Shown piece by piece: positions 6,802 through 14,369 of a stretch of DNA of 14,369 bases. The notes beneath the pieces were generated by a model. The model was not told where the DNA came from and did not search any database. It was given only the letters and a program-made list of their open reading frames with translations. The translations under genes and the position numbers were made by a program. Within the stretch, counting starts at the first letter, position 1. Every line of letters begins with the position of its first letter. Location of the stretch: contig JADFRO010000030.1 of the NCBI GenBank assembly GCA_022561255.1, forward strand, positions 1 to 14,369, in the 5' to 3' direction. This stretch comes from Planctomycetota bacterium. Lineage in GTDB: Bacteria; Planctomycetota; Phycisphaerae; UBA1845.

Positions 6802-8778
6802 TCACTTCTTATATCGCTCGCCTTGCTCGACGTCCTCACGTCGCTTTCCCCGGAAGTCGTAGCTTCGTTTTCGAGCTTCTTCCATTCCCGCCGGTTCGGG
6901 AAAGGCGCGTTGCCGGCTCCACGGCGGCTGTTGCCCTGAGCAGAGGCGCTCGAAGAGCGGAAGCAGCCGATCGTACGTCATCTGACGTTGTTGCAGCGGG
7001 AGATTGTTCCAAAGCCTGGCCTTGGCGAGGGTGGCGTACTGTGGAACTTTCATGAACGATTCGATCTGATCGCGAAGCTGCAGCAGCGGCGGCTGAAGTT
7101 TGCGGCGGTCGTTGAAATCGATCTTGGTATCTTCCATCCAGTACTCGTAGCTCTGAACGGCGTGGATGAAAGAGGCTCGGCCTTGTTCCGTTAGCCCTAG
7201 TGCGAAGTTTTTGAGCGACTTTCTGATGAAGCTTCCGATGATTCCCTTGGCAGCGCGGAAAGTCTGTAACTGCGTCAGCAGGTCACCCATGACGAATTCA
7301 TCGAGCGTTACGAGATACCGCTCCTGCGTCGAGCCGTCGGGGTGCGGATTGGTTTTTCGAAGCCACGCCAAATAGTTCTCCGCCTGTTCGAGATTCTCTT
7401 CGCCGCCTTCGAGGTAGAGAAGTTCGATCCAGTTGTGCGCGTTGGTGACCATGCCCTTTGCATAGTTCGGCCCGGCGGTTCCTTCCACGAAACGAGGGTC
7501 GTCACCGAAGTGCTTCTTCCCCAGTCGTAGGTATGTTTCGTATATGTAGGGGATGTAGCGCGTGTCCGGCGTAAGTTCGAGGTAGGATGAAAACGGGTCG
7601 TCAAAGTCAGGCCATAACGTCATCTTTCCACGTGTCGTGAGATTTTGAAGCGAAAAGAACACGAAGCGTGCCGTGTTCATCGCGTCGGCCCGGCTGCCGC
7701 CGATCTGTCCCTCGGTGTAGTGATCTCCCCAACTGGACCAATAAAGAGAATGGGCGAAGGCGTTTCGCCAATCGAGTGGGCCGTACTGGTTGACCATCAG
7801 GTCGAGCATCCAGTCGAGATCGAATCGGTAGCGCTCGCGCAGAATTTTGGACCGAACCGCCGCCAGGAGGCGGTCTACCGGTTCGATGTTGTTCTCTGCG
7901 GTCAGCAGCTCAAGTCGGCGCGATTTTGGTGTGTCCGCCTTCGGCGCATCCTTGAGCAGTTGGGCTGCCATCAGCTCGGGGCGAATGTGTCTGGCGACGA
8001 ATTCCAGCAGCATAATGTCGGGATGAAGGTCAAGCTCGCGCAGTTCGTCGACCAGTAGCGCGACCTGAGAATCATCCTCAAGGAATCCATCCAGATCCCG
8101 CGGCGCGTCGACGATCTTGCGGAACCAGTCAAAGTATTCCTCCTCGGTAATCGCGACGATCGGCGCGCCCAGTACACGCTCCATGTCGACGGCGAGTGCC
8201 CGCTTGTAGTTGAGATGTTCGTCATCCAGAAAGTCGCCGATTTTGTGCCAGTAAATCCAGGCGAGCTCCTTGTACAGCGTTACGGATTTGGGGTTGTACA
8301 CCAGCCCGCGGTCTCGGAGGAGCTCGATACCGTTGCGCACCCATCGCCACCTCGCCTCCGGTGTGTATTGCGAGACCGAGATGTTGTACGCCATGTTCCA
8401 GGCTGCATACGCCCACACGTTTGGAAAACGCGGGGCGAGCGCGCAGACTGTGTTGTGAAGTTGCATGGCTTCGTAAACTTTGCCGTGTTCTTGCAACCTC
8501 TGCGCGCGTGTTGAGGCCCAGACGATCGCCAGCGCTCGAAAGGTTCCGAGCTTGCCCAGCAACTCGATGTACGGCGGAAGCGTTCCGATCATTTCCGGAT
8601 CGATCACCAGTTGTCGTTCCTTGCGGATTGCGTTGATGGGGGTCAGCAGGAAACCGGCCGAGAATAAGCAGACGGTCGCCAGCGCACCGGCGATCCACTG
8701 AACGGCCCACTCCCGGCGTTGGGCCGATCGACGTGCGATCAGGTGCTCGGGCAAAGAATGTTGCAACGTCTGCGTCAT
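6802..8778 (-). CDS. Uncharacterised membrane-anchored helical-repeat protein, last gene of the SPFH-ABC run
   Basis: This 658-residue protein belongs to no family I can name. After a basic N-terminus, one membrane segment lies at about residues 27-48 (WIAGALATVCLFSAGFLL), so most of the chain is probably outside the cytoplasm. The rest is almost entirely predicted helix. Residues 80-200 resemble tetratricopeptide-type pairs, with the motifs TRAQRLQEHGKVYEAMQLHN, PNVWAYAAWNMAYN and PKSVTLYKELAWIYWHKIG. Trp and Tyr are frequent through the middle (DWMLDLMVNQYGPLDWRNA, 322-340). The last 40 residues are highly charged. The frame is open further upstream, but that part overlaps the permease gene, so ATG at 8778, 23 bases after the permease stop, is chosen. 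Its position suggests an accessory subunit of the ABC exporter, by inference only. Confidence 0.85.
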   Translation of the reverse strand: MTQTLQHSLPEHLIARRSAQRREWAVQWIAGALATVCLFSAGFLLTPINAIRKERQLVIDPEMIGTLPPYIELLGKLGTFRALAIVWASTRAQRLQEHGKVYEAMQLHNTVCALAPRFPNVWAYAAWNMAYNISVSQYTPEARWRWVRNGIELLRDRGLVYNPKSVTLYKELAWIYWHKIGDFLDDEHLNYKRALAVDMERVLGAPIVAITEEEYFDWFRKIVDAPRDLDGFLEDDSQVALLVDELRELDLHPDIMLLEFVARHIRPELMAAQLLKDAPKADTPKSRRLELLTAENNIEPVDRLLAAVRSKILRERYRFDLDWMLDLMVNQYGPLDWRNAFAHSLYWSSWGDHYTEGQIGGSRADAMNTARFVFFSLQNLTTRGKMTLWPDFDDPFSSYLELTPDTRYIPYIYETYLRLGKKHFGDDPRFVEGTAGPNYAKGMVTNAHNWIELLYLEGGEENLEQAENYLAWLRKTNPHPDGSTQERYLVTLDEFVMGDLLTQLQTFRAAKGIIGSFIRKSLKNFALGLTEQGRASFIHAVQSYEYWMEDTKIDFNDRRKLQPPLLQLRDQIESFMKVPQYATLAKARLWNNLPLQQRQMTYDRLLPLFERLCSGQQPPWSRQRAFPEPAGMEEARKRSYDFRGKRREDVEQGERYKK

Positions 8779-8801
8779 GGTGAATCCGTACAGGGCATCG
8801 T

Positions 8802-10208
8802 TTAGAACGATACTTCCGCGACTTCGCGTCTGTGGAACAGGAGCACGGCCAGCCCGAGCACGATGACGGTTTGGATCAACACGAGCTCGGTCACGGCTTG
8901 CAGCACCCAGACGAGGCTGACGTTCCGCCCGTTTACGAACGTCTCCACCGCGTCGTAGTATCCAAAATCGGGAATGATCCAGTGAACCGTCGAGTACAAG
9001 TAGGTGAACGACTGTACGAAGAATTCCTTGGCGGACGAGAACATCGTTGCATAGTCGTCCGACGCAAAGTCGAGCGCCTCGGTGAGGAAGGATCGCGTAC
9101 CGGCCAGGATGTATACCGTGAACGAAGTCAGACAAGCAACGGGAAACGAAAAGACGGTCGTCCCCAGAAGCGCTACGGCGGCGAGGAACATCAGTTTGCA
9201 CTGCATCAGAATCAGCAGGCGCACGAAGTTCCACTCGAACGATCCGACGACAAAAAGAATCTCGACGGGGTCCGACTTGCGGAATTCGATAACGTTGTTG
9301 TGCTGCCGCTCACCCTCGTAGGGATTGCGGTTGTAAAACCGGACGAGCAAGGTGTGGTCGTCCGCAACGGCATCGGCGGGAACCTGGATGGTGTGGTATC
9401 GTCCTACGACGTGCCGCGTGGGAATCGGATATTCGCGTGTGCCCTTCATGGCGTCACCAAAAACCCATGCCCCGCGGAAGATTTCGTCCGGAGCGTATTG
9501 GGTGACCTCCGTCTTGTAACGAAGCTGGATCGTGTTGCCCTTCGAACGATCGCAGAGGACGTTCTCGAATTCGAACACGCGCGCGTCGAGCGGCCCGACC
9601 ACACGCCAGCGAGCTTCGTGTTTTTGGGCCAACCGTTTCTTCTCAGCGTCCGGTCTGATATCCCCAGCGTTCGCGTAGAGGCCTTGCTCGAGGTTGCGCT
9701 CGAACTCCAGTTCGGCGTCATCGCTAAAGTCGGGTATCTTCGTTTGCAGTGCGTGCCTCGCTACGAGCACTTCGTTCACCAACTCGGCCTCGTCGAATCG
9801 ATTGTCGATGGGCGGGTGCGTGCTCTTGATGTAGTAAACCATCCCGTAGATCGTAGCGCCGGCGCAGGCGAGGAAGGCGGCGTTCAGCACCGTCATCCCC
9901 AACCACTTGCCCACGATAAACTGCCATCGCGGCACGGGTTTGGACATGACGAGAAAAATCTGGTGGTGGACGAATTCGTCGGACAGCGAGCGGGACATGA
10001 AGATCGTCAGCATGCTCAGCAGAACAGCCGTGGCGCTCAGGCCGTACGACATGAAACTTTGTACCGCCCCCGTCAGTGAGCTGTCGCCTTTGATCGTAAG
10101 GGGAACGCCGAGGATGACCATTCCGATCAGTGCGAGAAAGACGAGGGCGATTTTCATCCGAATGCCCTCGGCGATCATGAGTCGTGCGACGGCCAACGCC
10201 TGGCTCAT
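8802..10208 (-). CDS. ABC-2 type transporter permease with a large soluble domain
   Basis: This 468-residue inner-membrane protein is the partner of the ATPase encoded just upstream; its ATG overlaps the ATPase stop codon (ATGA). Membrane segments are predicted at about residues 19-39, 52-71, 104-127, 336-369 (perhaps two) and 434-458. The stretch SLSDEFVHHQIFLVMSKPVP (74-93) fits the coupling region of ABC-2 permeases that remodel or export through the membrane. Between segments three and four lies a soluble domain of about 200 residues (128-328), rich in beta-strand patterns (TIQLRYKTEV 226-235, HTIQVPADA 272-280, HTLLVRFYN 285-293), which could be a beta-sandwich on the outer face. That domain is unusual for small drug exporters and may bind a substrate or partner. 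The substrate is unknown. Confidence 0.88.
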   Translation of the reverse strand: MSQALAVARLMIAEGIRMKIALVFLALIGMVILGVPLTIKGDSSLTGAVQSFMSYGLSATAVLLSMLTIFMSRSLSDEFVHHQIFLVMSKPVPRWQFIVGKWLGMTVLNAAFLACAGATIYGMVYYIKSTHPPIDNRFDEAELVNEVLVARHALQTKIPDFSDDAELEFERNLEQGLYANAGDIRPDAEKKRLAQKHEARWRVVGPLDARVFEFENVLCDRSKGNTIQLRYKTEVTQYAPDEIFRGAWVFGDAMKGTREYPIPTRHVVGRYHTIQVPADAVADDHTLLVRFYNRNPYEGERQHNNVIEFRKSDPVEILFVVGSFEWNFVRLLILMQCKLMFLAAVALLGTTVFSFPVACLTSFTVYILAGTRSFLTEALDFASDDYATMFSSAKEFFVQSFTYLYSTVHWIIPDFGYYDAVETFVNGRNVSLVWVLQAVTELVLIQTVIVLGLAVLLFHRREVAEVSF

Positions 10209-11455
10209 GGTTCGTCGTCCCCGTCGGTCGACGGGCTCGGGTCGCTACGATTCAAGAGCCCATCGATCACCCCGGCGTCCGCCGAGCGTTTCGCGGGCGG
10301 GTCCGCAGACGAATCCGCGGGCCCGTCGCCGCCCGGTGGAGTCGCCTTCTCCACCGCCTGGTCGGACCCGTCCGACTCGTCGTGTCTGGATTCGACGAGA
10401 TGGTCGATGACCTCGCGTGATGGTTCGGACTTCGATGGGATCACGACGGGCACGGCCCGTTCGATGTCCAAAGGTTTCTCTGCGGACGCTTCGACGAGGC
10501 GTTCAACGAGCCCCTCTGTCGTCGCTTCGGTCGGTTTTCGGAGGAATTCGGGGATCGCCCCGCCGCCGCGTGCGCCGGACGTCTGAATGTTTGCAGCCTG
10601 GGCCTCCTCTACGATCTGCAGGAAGAAATCTTCGAGCTTCACGCGCGGGTTCGATACCTCAAGGATGTCGCGCTTTTCCAGTCGCGTGACGAGCTGGCGG
10701 ATTTGCTGAATCGTTGCCTCGGATAGCGGCGGCGTCGTGATTTGGGTCACGTCGCGGCGGCGAAGAAGTTCGCTGAGGTCTCCCGCGGCGCGTTGCTGTC
10801 CCCCGTAAAGGATCGTAACGCGATCGCACACGTCTTCGACGTCCGCCAGGACGTGGCTTGAGAGCAGGATGGTTTTTCCCTTCTTGCCCAGGGAGCGGAT
10901 GACGTCTTTGATCTGGCGGGCACCGATCGGGTCCAGCCCGGACGTCGGCTCGTCGAGGATCAAAAAATCCGGGTCGTTGATCAGCGCCTGGGCCAGGCCG
11001 ATGCGGCGGGCCATGCCCTTGCTGTATTCGCCCATCCGGCGCTTCGCCTCGTGCTTCAAGCCGACCATGTCGAGAAGGCGCTCCGTACGCTCACGACGAA
11101 CGCGACGGGGCAGGCGAAAGAGTTGGCCGTAATAGTCGAGTGTCTCGCGGGCGACCAGAAAGCGATAGAGGTACGACTCTTCCGGGAGAAAACCGATACG
11201 TTCCTTGACGCGTACGTCGGTGGGGGACTTTCCAAACACGGAAATGCGTCCGCGCGTCGGGTAGAGCAGCCCGAGCATCATCTTGATGGTCGTCGTCTTG
11301 CCCGAGCCGTTGGGTCCGAGAAGTCCGAAGATCTCACCCGGTCTGATTTCGAGGTTCAGATCCTTGACGGCTTCGACGCGAGGGCGGCGCCAAAAATCGC
11401 GAAAGGTCTTGCAGAGTCCGGCCGTCTGAACGACCGGAAGCGTTGATTCAGCCAT
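10205..11455 (-). CDS. ABC transporter ATP-binding protein with a long acidic tail
   Basis: This is a 416-residue ATPase of the ABC-2 exporter group, acting at the cytoplasmic face to power the permease encoded next. The nucleotide-binding domain fills about residues 5-235: Walker A GPNGSGKTT (47-55), Q-loop region GFLPEE, signature YSKGMARR (144-151, a common variant of LSGGQ in this group), Walker B LILDEP (165-170), D-loop SGLD and switch His in LLSSHVL (His201). After a helical part to about residue 285 comes a tail of some 130 residues rich in Pro, Ser, Asp, Glu and Gly, likely disordered and not typical of the family. ATG at 11455 is chosen; a GTG at 11464 would add three residues, and neither has a clear Shine-Dalgarno sequence. 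The last four bases overlap the permease start. Confidence 0.93.
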   Translation of the reverse strand: MAESTLPVVQTAGLCKTFRDFWRRPRVEAVKDLNLEIRPGEIFGLLGPNGSGKTTTIKMMLGLLYPTRGRISVFGKSPTDVRVKERIGFLPEESYLYRFLVARETLDYYGQLFRLPRRVRRERTERLLDMVGLKHEAKRRMGEYSKGMARRIGLAQALINDPDFLILDEPTSGLDPIGARQIKDVIRSLGKKGKTILLSSHVLADVEDVCDRVTILYGGQQRAAGDLSELLRRRDVTQITTPPLSEATIQQIRQLVTRLEKRDILEVSNPRVKLEDFFLQIVEEAQAANIQTSGARGGGAIPEFLRKPTEATTEGLVERLVEASAEKPLDIERAVPVVIPSKSEPSREVIDHLVESRHDESDGSDQAVEKATPPGGDGPADSSADPPAKRSADAGVIDGLLNRSDPSPSTDGDDEP

Positions 11456-11469
11456 CGATGACACTCATT

Positions 11470-11480
11470 GTTTGACAAAC
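11470..11480. repeat. Palindrome in the gap between hflK and the ABC ATPase gene
   Basis: GTTTG-A-CAAAC is a perfect 5-bp inverted repeat around one central base. It lies in the 60-base gap between the hflK stop and the ATPase ATG, the longest gap within this gene run. It could be an operator or a short mRNA element, or chance. No promoter hexamers with correct spacing were seen around it on the minus strand. Confidence 0.25.
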
Positions 11481-11515
11481 CCGCGTCACTTGAGTTCGCG
11501 CCGCTGGGGCGAGCG

Positions 11516-12835
11516 TCACTCGTGTTCCCATCCAACCGGAACGTATCTTTTGGGACGAAGTTTGCTCGGGTCAAACTCTTGCTCCGCAAGGCGCTCACGC
11601 TCCGTCGTTTTCGCCTGTCGCGGATCGAACGGGATTTTGATCCGAATCTCAACGCCCGGAGGCCGAAAGATCTTTGTGACGCCGGAGTAGTTGAGAATCT
11701 CCTCGCGCGTCTCCTCCCAGAGTCGACCGATCAACATCGCGGGGTTACGCCTGTATTCGGGAAGGAGTGTTCGGTACTCTTCCACATCGCCCTGCATCTG
11801 GCCGACCACTACCGAAAGATAGCTTCCCGCGTCCTTAATCATGCGCCCAGCTTGACCTTCGACGTCGTGTTCCAAGGTGCGGCTGAGTTCCGCCCGTGCG
11901 CTTTCCAAGCGCTGGCGGGCCGCCGCGCTCGAGGTTTCCGTGTCGGCACGTTCGAGGCGTTCGATTTCGTCAAGCAACGAAATCAGTCGCGTATAGGCGG
12001 CACCGGCGGCTTCGTTAAGCGTCTTGGTCCGCGCTTGCTCGGCGTCGCGGATTTTCTTCTGTTTAAGATTCTCGGCGCGCTGCGTGTTATCAAACGCGTC
12101 TCGAACGGCAAGCGGCGGGGTCGGCTCAAACATCTCGATCCGCTTAACGCTCAACCCGCTGTTCAACTCGGCGAGTCGGGCGTTGACACGACGTATCATC
12201 TGGGACTGAACGCGGTCGACGCGCGTTCGAATGATCTCCTCAGCCGTCATTTCGCTGGCTACGTGAATGCCGATCGTTTCGACCATCGTCTGAATCAGAT
12301 CCTCGGCCGCTTCCAGTTTGTCACTGACGATGTTCGAGACGTAGCTTCGGACGTCGTCGATTTTGTAGGTGACTTTCCAGCGGACGTGGACCAGTCCGCC
12401 GTCGGATGCGAGCAGCGCCCCGTCGCGTATGGGATGCAGACCGCCGGACCTCGGCGAGATAAACGACAGCGGTTTGCCGATCTCCTCGGGACGTCGCTTG
12501 AAGGTGTGACTGTCGACGGTCAGATCGTTGCTCTTCATCGTGGGAAGCGGGACGATTTCGTCGATGGGAAAGGGGAACGCCCAAACGAGCCCGGCCTCGT
12601 GAACCCCTGGAGCAAGGTCACCGAGGCGTAGCAACAACGCCTGCTCGTGACTCTCAATACGTCGAACGTTCGACACCAGGTAGAGCAGGACAAGGAGCAG
12701 CATGATCCCTTTGAGGATTCGGAAGCTCGCGCGAAGTGCGTCAGCCAGGGACTGATTCGCGGCGTCCAGCGGCTCTTCCCGTACGCCGAGTTCGTCGTCT
12801 GCCTGCTTGGAAGTTGTTGGGTCGTGTACCTGCAT
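11516..12835 (-). CDS. hflK: HflK-like SPFH/band 7 membrane protein
   Basis: In E. coli, HflK forms a large ring-shaped complex with HflC that surrounds and restrains the FtsH protease in the inner membrane. This 439-residue protein has the same plan: a short cytoplasmic N-terminus, one membrane segment at about 40-56 (ILKGIMLLLVLLYLVSN), then an SPFH domain facing the periplasm (about 57-270, starting ESHEQALLLRLGDLAPGVHEAG) and a coiled-coil region rich in Ala, Glu and Arg (about 270-350, with AENLKQKKIRDAEQARTKT). The length is close to the 419 residues of the E. coli protein. An insert of about 30 residues after strand VDSHTF, with FISPRSGGLHPIRDG, is less usual. hflC ends 15 bases upstream, so both should be on one mRNA. 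The start is ATG without a clear ribosome binding site. No ftsH is visible in the window. Confidence 0.85.
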   Translation of the reverse strand: MQVHDPTTSKQADDELGVREEPLDAANQSLADALRASFRILKGIMLLLVLLYLVSNVRRIESHEQALLLRLGDLAPGVHEAGLVWAFPFPIDEIVPLPTMKSNDLTVDSHTFKRRPEEIGKPLSFISPRSGGLHPIRDGALLASDGGLVHVRWKVTYKIDDVRSYVSNIVSDKLEAAEDLIQTMVETIGIHVASEMTAEEIIRTRVDRVQSQMIRRVNARLAELNSGLSVKRIEMFEPTPPLAVRDAFDNTQRAENLKQKKIRDAEQARTKTLNEAAGAAYTRLISLLDEIERLERADTETSSAAARQRLESARAELSRTLEHDVEGQAGRMIKDAGSYLSVVVGQMQGDVEEYRTLLPEYRRNPAMLIGRLWEETREEILNYSGVTKIFRPPGVEIRIKIPFDPRQAKTTERERLAEQEFDPSKLRPKRYVPVGWEHE

Positions 12836-12850
12836 GGTTCGCCAGCTGAG

Positions 12851-13762
12851 CTAAGGGATAGAAGTTGGGCGAATCGCCTTTCGACCCGCTTCCTCAAAGA
12901 CGTCGTACGGCGACTGTCCCGAATAGAGAATGAGCGTCGCCCTCGTGCGTAGCGACCGGGCAGTAGCCCGCAGTTTGTCCAGAAAGATTCTCAATTCCGG
13001 GTTTTCCTCGAATTCCTTGTAGTACGCGCTGACGACGCGCTGGGCGTCCGACTCGATTTCGTTGACCTTACGCTGGGCGGCGGAGATGATTCGTTCTTCG
13101 ACCGCCTTGGCGTTCGCTTGAATGTCCGCCGCTCGGGCGTCTCCCTCCGCGAGATAGCGGGAAGCCTTCGCTTGCTCGTGGGACTTCATGCTGTCGAAAA
13201 TGGCGGTCGTCACCGCCTGCGGCAGTCCGAGCTTCTTAATGCCGAACCCGACGATCTCGATGCCCAGTTCGTCGCTCACGTCGTCGGCGATGGCGCTCTG
13301 CATTTCCAGTTCGATTTCGCGCAGCTTGCGTTTTTCGGCATCTGTAGAAACAAACTCGCTGAACGTGTGTTGACCGACGATGGCCTGCTTGTGTGTAACG
13401 ATCGTTGTTCGCAGTTTGCGTTCGCCCTCTTCCTCGCTGACGGGAAAGTTCGTATGGAATATCGACGGATCCTTAATCCGCCACAGGGTAAACGTCGTGA
13501 GCAGAATGTTCTTGCCGTCGTTGGTGCGCGTCTCTTCCGTTTTGTCCACGAGTGTGCGAATACGCTTGTCGTACACGACGACGGTTTGAATCGGCGCGGG
13601 CCACTTGAACTTTAGACCCGGCTCGGTGATGGCGTCCTTGGTGGGCTGTCCCCACGTCTTTTTAATCGCGACTTCAGTGAACCGCACCTGAAACGTGCAC
13701 ATGTACAGTAAGAGCACGACGGCGAGGAATACGGCGGCGACGATCGTACCAAGATTTTTCAT
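12851..13762 (-). CDS. hflC: HflC-like SPFH/band 7 membrane protein
   Basis: This 303-residue protein has a membrane segment at the very start (about residues 6-23, TIVAAVFLAVVLLLYMC) and then a complete SPFH domain: VRFTEVAIKKTWGQP (26-40), GLKFKWPAPIQTVVVYDKR (49-67), a middle part with TTFTLWRIKDPSIFHTNF, and ELGIEIVGFGIKKLGLPQAV (165-184). A helical coiled-coil stretch with the family pattern SRYLAEGDARAADIQANAKA follows, then a short C-terminal strand. This is the standard architecture of HflC (334 residues in E. coli), the partner of HflK in the FtsH-regulating complex. ATG at 13762 has a GGGAG 11 bases upstream. It lies 29 bases after the preceding SPFH gene and 15 before hflK. The order hflC before hflK is the reverse of the E. 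coli order. Confidence 0.88.
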   Translation of the reverse strand: MKNLGTIVAAVFLAVVLLLYMCTFQVRFTEVAIKKTWGQPTKDAITEPGLKFKWPAPIQTVVVYDKRIRTLVDKTEETRTNDGKNILLTTFTLWRIKDPSIFHTNFPVSEEEGERKLRTTIVTHKQAIVGQHTFSEFVSTDAEKRKLREIELEMQSAIADDVSDELGIEIVGFGIKKLGLPQAVTTAIFDSMKSHEQAKASRYLAEGDARAADIQANAKAVEERIISAAQRKVNEIESDAQRVVSAYYKEFEENPELRIFLDKLRATARSLRTRATLILYSGQSPYDVFEEAGRKAIRPTSIP

Positions 13763-13791
13763 CAGACTTACAACTCCCGTATCGAGGGCAT

Positions 13792-14369
13792 CTACTTCTT
13801 GCTACGTTCTTTCTCGATGCCCCCTAGCAGAACTTCGTCGAGACCACCTTCTTTTTCCGTTTCATACTCAATGATGACTTCCCGCGGATCGCCGACGATC
13901 AGATACTTGCGAACGTCGCCGAGCTCAGCCCAGACGTCGAGGCGCTTTCGCTCCATGTAGAGTTCCGGTGCCGCGCGGAACGCCACGAGATCGGTCTTGA
14001 ACGCTCGCACCTTCGCAGCCGCACGGCTGATCCTTCGAATCGCGATGACGCGGGCGTCTGCAATGCGTGCCGCCGCCTCCCCGCTGAGCGGTGGGATACC
14101 CTTCTCGAGATTCCCGACGAGCAGATCGTTGACGTTCTGCTGCGCCTCGAGCAGCTTGGCTTGGTCCGCTTTGGGATCCGCCTGCAAGCGTTCCCAGACG
14201 CGGATGACGTCGTCCAGTACGCGAGCGCGCGACTCGGTCCCCGCGACCGAAGTCAGAATCCGCTGTGCTAGACCTCTAGCGGCGTTGATGGTGGCGGCTT
14301 TCAGTGTTTCCGCCTTTATAACTTGTTGGAACGCGTCGGCGACGCCGCCCTTGGCCGGCGGCTGAGCCC
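13792..14369 (-). CDS. Third SPFH-family (HflK-like) protein, C-terminal part only
   Basis: The frame is open from the right edge to the stop at 13792, so at least 192 residues belong to a gene whose start is outside the window. No ATG occurs in frame here; an internal TTG at 14187 is only a leucine codon. The visible part resembles the C-terminal half of HflK-type proteins: VADAFQQVIKAETLKAATIN followed by an Ala/Arg/Glu-rich helical stretch, then AFKTDLVAFRAAPELYMERK and RLDVWAELGDVRKYLI, matching the end of the SPFH coiled coil and the closing helix. The chain ends in a charged tail (EKERSKK). It lies 29 bases before hflC and is almost certainly on the same mRNA. The family call is good but rests on the tail alone, since the SPFH core is not visible. 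Confidence 0.72.
   Translation of the reverse strand, partial: AQPPAKGGVADAFQQVIKAETLKAATINAARGLAQRILTSVAGTESRARVLDDVIRVWERLQADPKADQAKLLEAQQNVNDLLVGNLEKGIPPLSGEAAARIADARVIAIRRISRAAAKVRAFKTDLVAFRAAPELYMERKRLDVWAELGDVRKYLIVGDPREVIIEYETEKEGGLDEVLLGGIEKERSKK

Noticed and set aside
6777..6802. CGCTG/CAGCG inverted repeat in the convergent gap, considered as a terminator
   Set aside because: The stem is only 5 bp with a 13-base loop, no T run, and it reaches into the stop codon of the neighbouring gene.
8779..9234. N-terminal extension of 152 residues on the helical-repeat protein
   Set aside because: It overlaps the permease gene in another frame and reads as Arg-rich shadow sequence. The signal-anchor begins just after the ATG at 8778.
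8832..10079. Plus-strand open frame of 415 residues
   Set aside because: It is antisense to the ABC permease. Its translation is charged, with no membrane segments or recognisable domain, while the minus strand fits the ATPase partner.
11468..12631. Plus-strand open frame of 387 residues
   Set aside because: It is antisense to hflK, which shows the SPFH domain and membrane anchor.

Overview
The window reads as a piece of a GC-rich bacterial chromosome. Most genes lack a strong Shine-Dalgarno sequence. The gene set includes a cytosolic FHA-GAF histidine kinase, tandem HflK/HflC-type SPFH proteins beside an ABC-2 exporter, and several long proteins with no recognised family. Together this fits Planctomycetota or a relative best. 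That assignment is inference from gene content, since no rRNA or marker gene lies here. I saw no tRNA, rRNA, CRISPR, insertion sequence or phage gene.

Left part (1-4140). The window opens with the first 44 codons of a secreted protein on the minus strand that looks like a family S46 peptidase; it has a good ribosome binding site and a plausible promoter. Next is a minus-strand PLP-dependent class V aminotransferase (281-1408). A 475-base divergent gap follows. Then come two plus-strand genes 34 bases apart: a short single-domain asparaginase and a 572-residue fusion of a degenerate RluA-type pseudouridine synthase domain with an RlmI/RlmK-type rRNA methyltransferase.

Middle (4140-6801). A perfect 9-bp hairpin separates the fusion gene from a convergent, orphan, soluble histidine kinase (FHA-GAF-DHp-ATPase). 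Upstream of the kinase is the best promoter in the window (TTGACA, 17 bases, TACAAT). Its predicted transcript starts at the base of a compact three-way-junction fold, which is followed by a short hairpin and six U residues. This looks like a structured regulatory leader and is the most novel item found. A divergent plus-strand gene of unknown function (175 residues) follows.

Right part (6802-14369). One long minus-strand run, probably an operon read from the right edge leftward, encodes an SPFH protein cut by the window edge, HflC, HflK, an ABC ATPase, an ABC-2 permease with a large soluble domain, and a 658-residue membrane-anchored helical protein. Gaps are short, and the ATPase and permease genes overlap by four bases. 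The order suggests SPFH membrane-scaffold proteins working with a dedicated ABC exporter and an accessory protein; the substrate cannot be read from the sequence.
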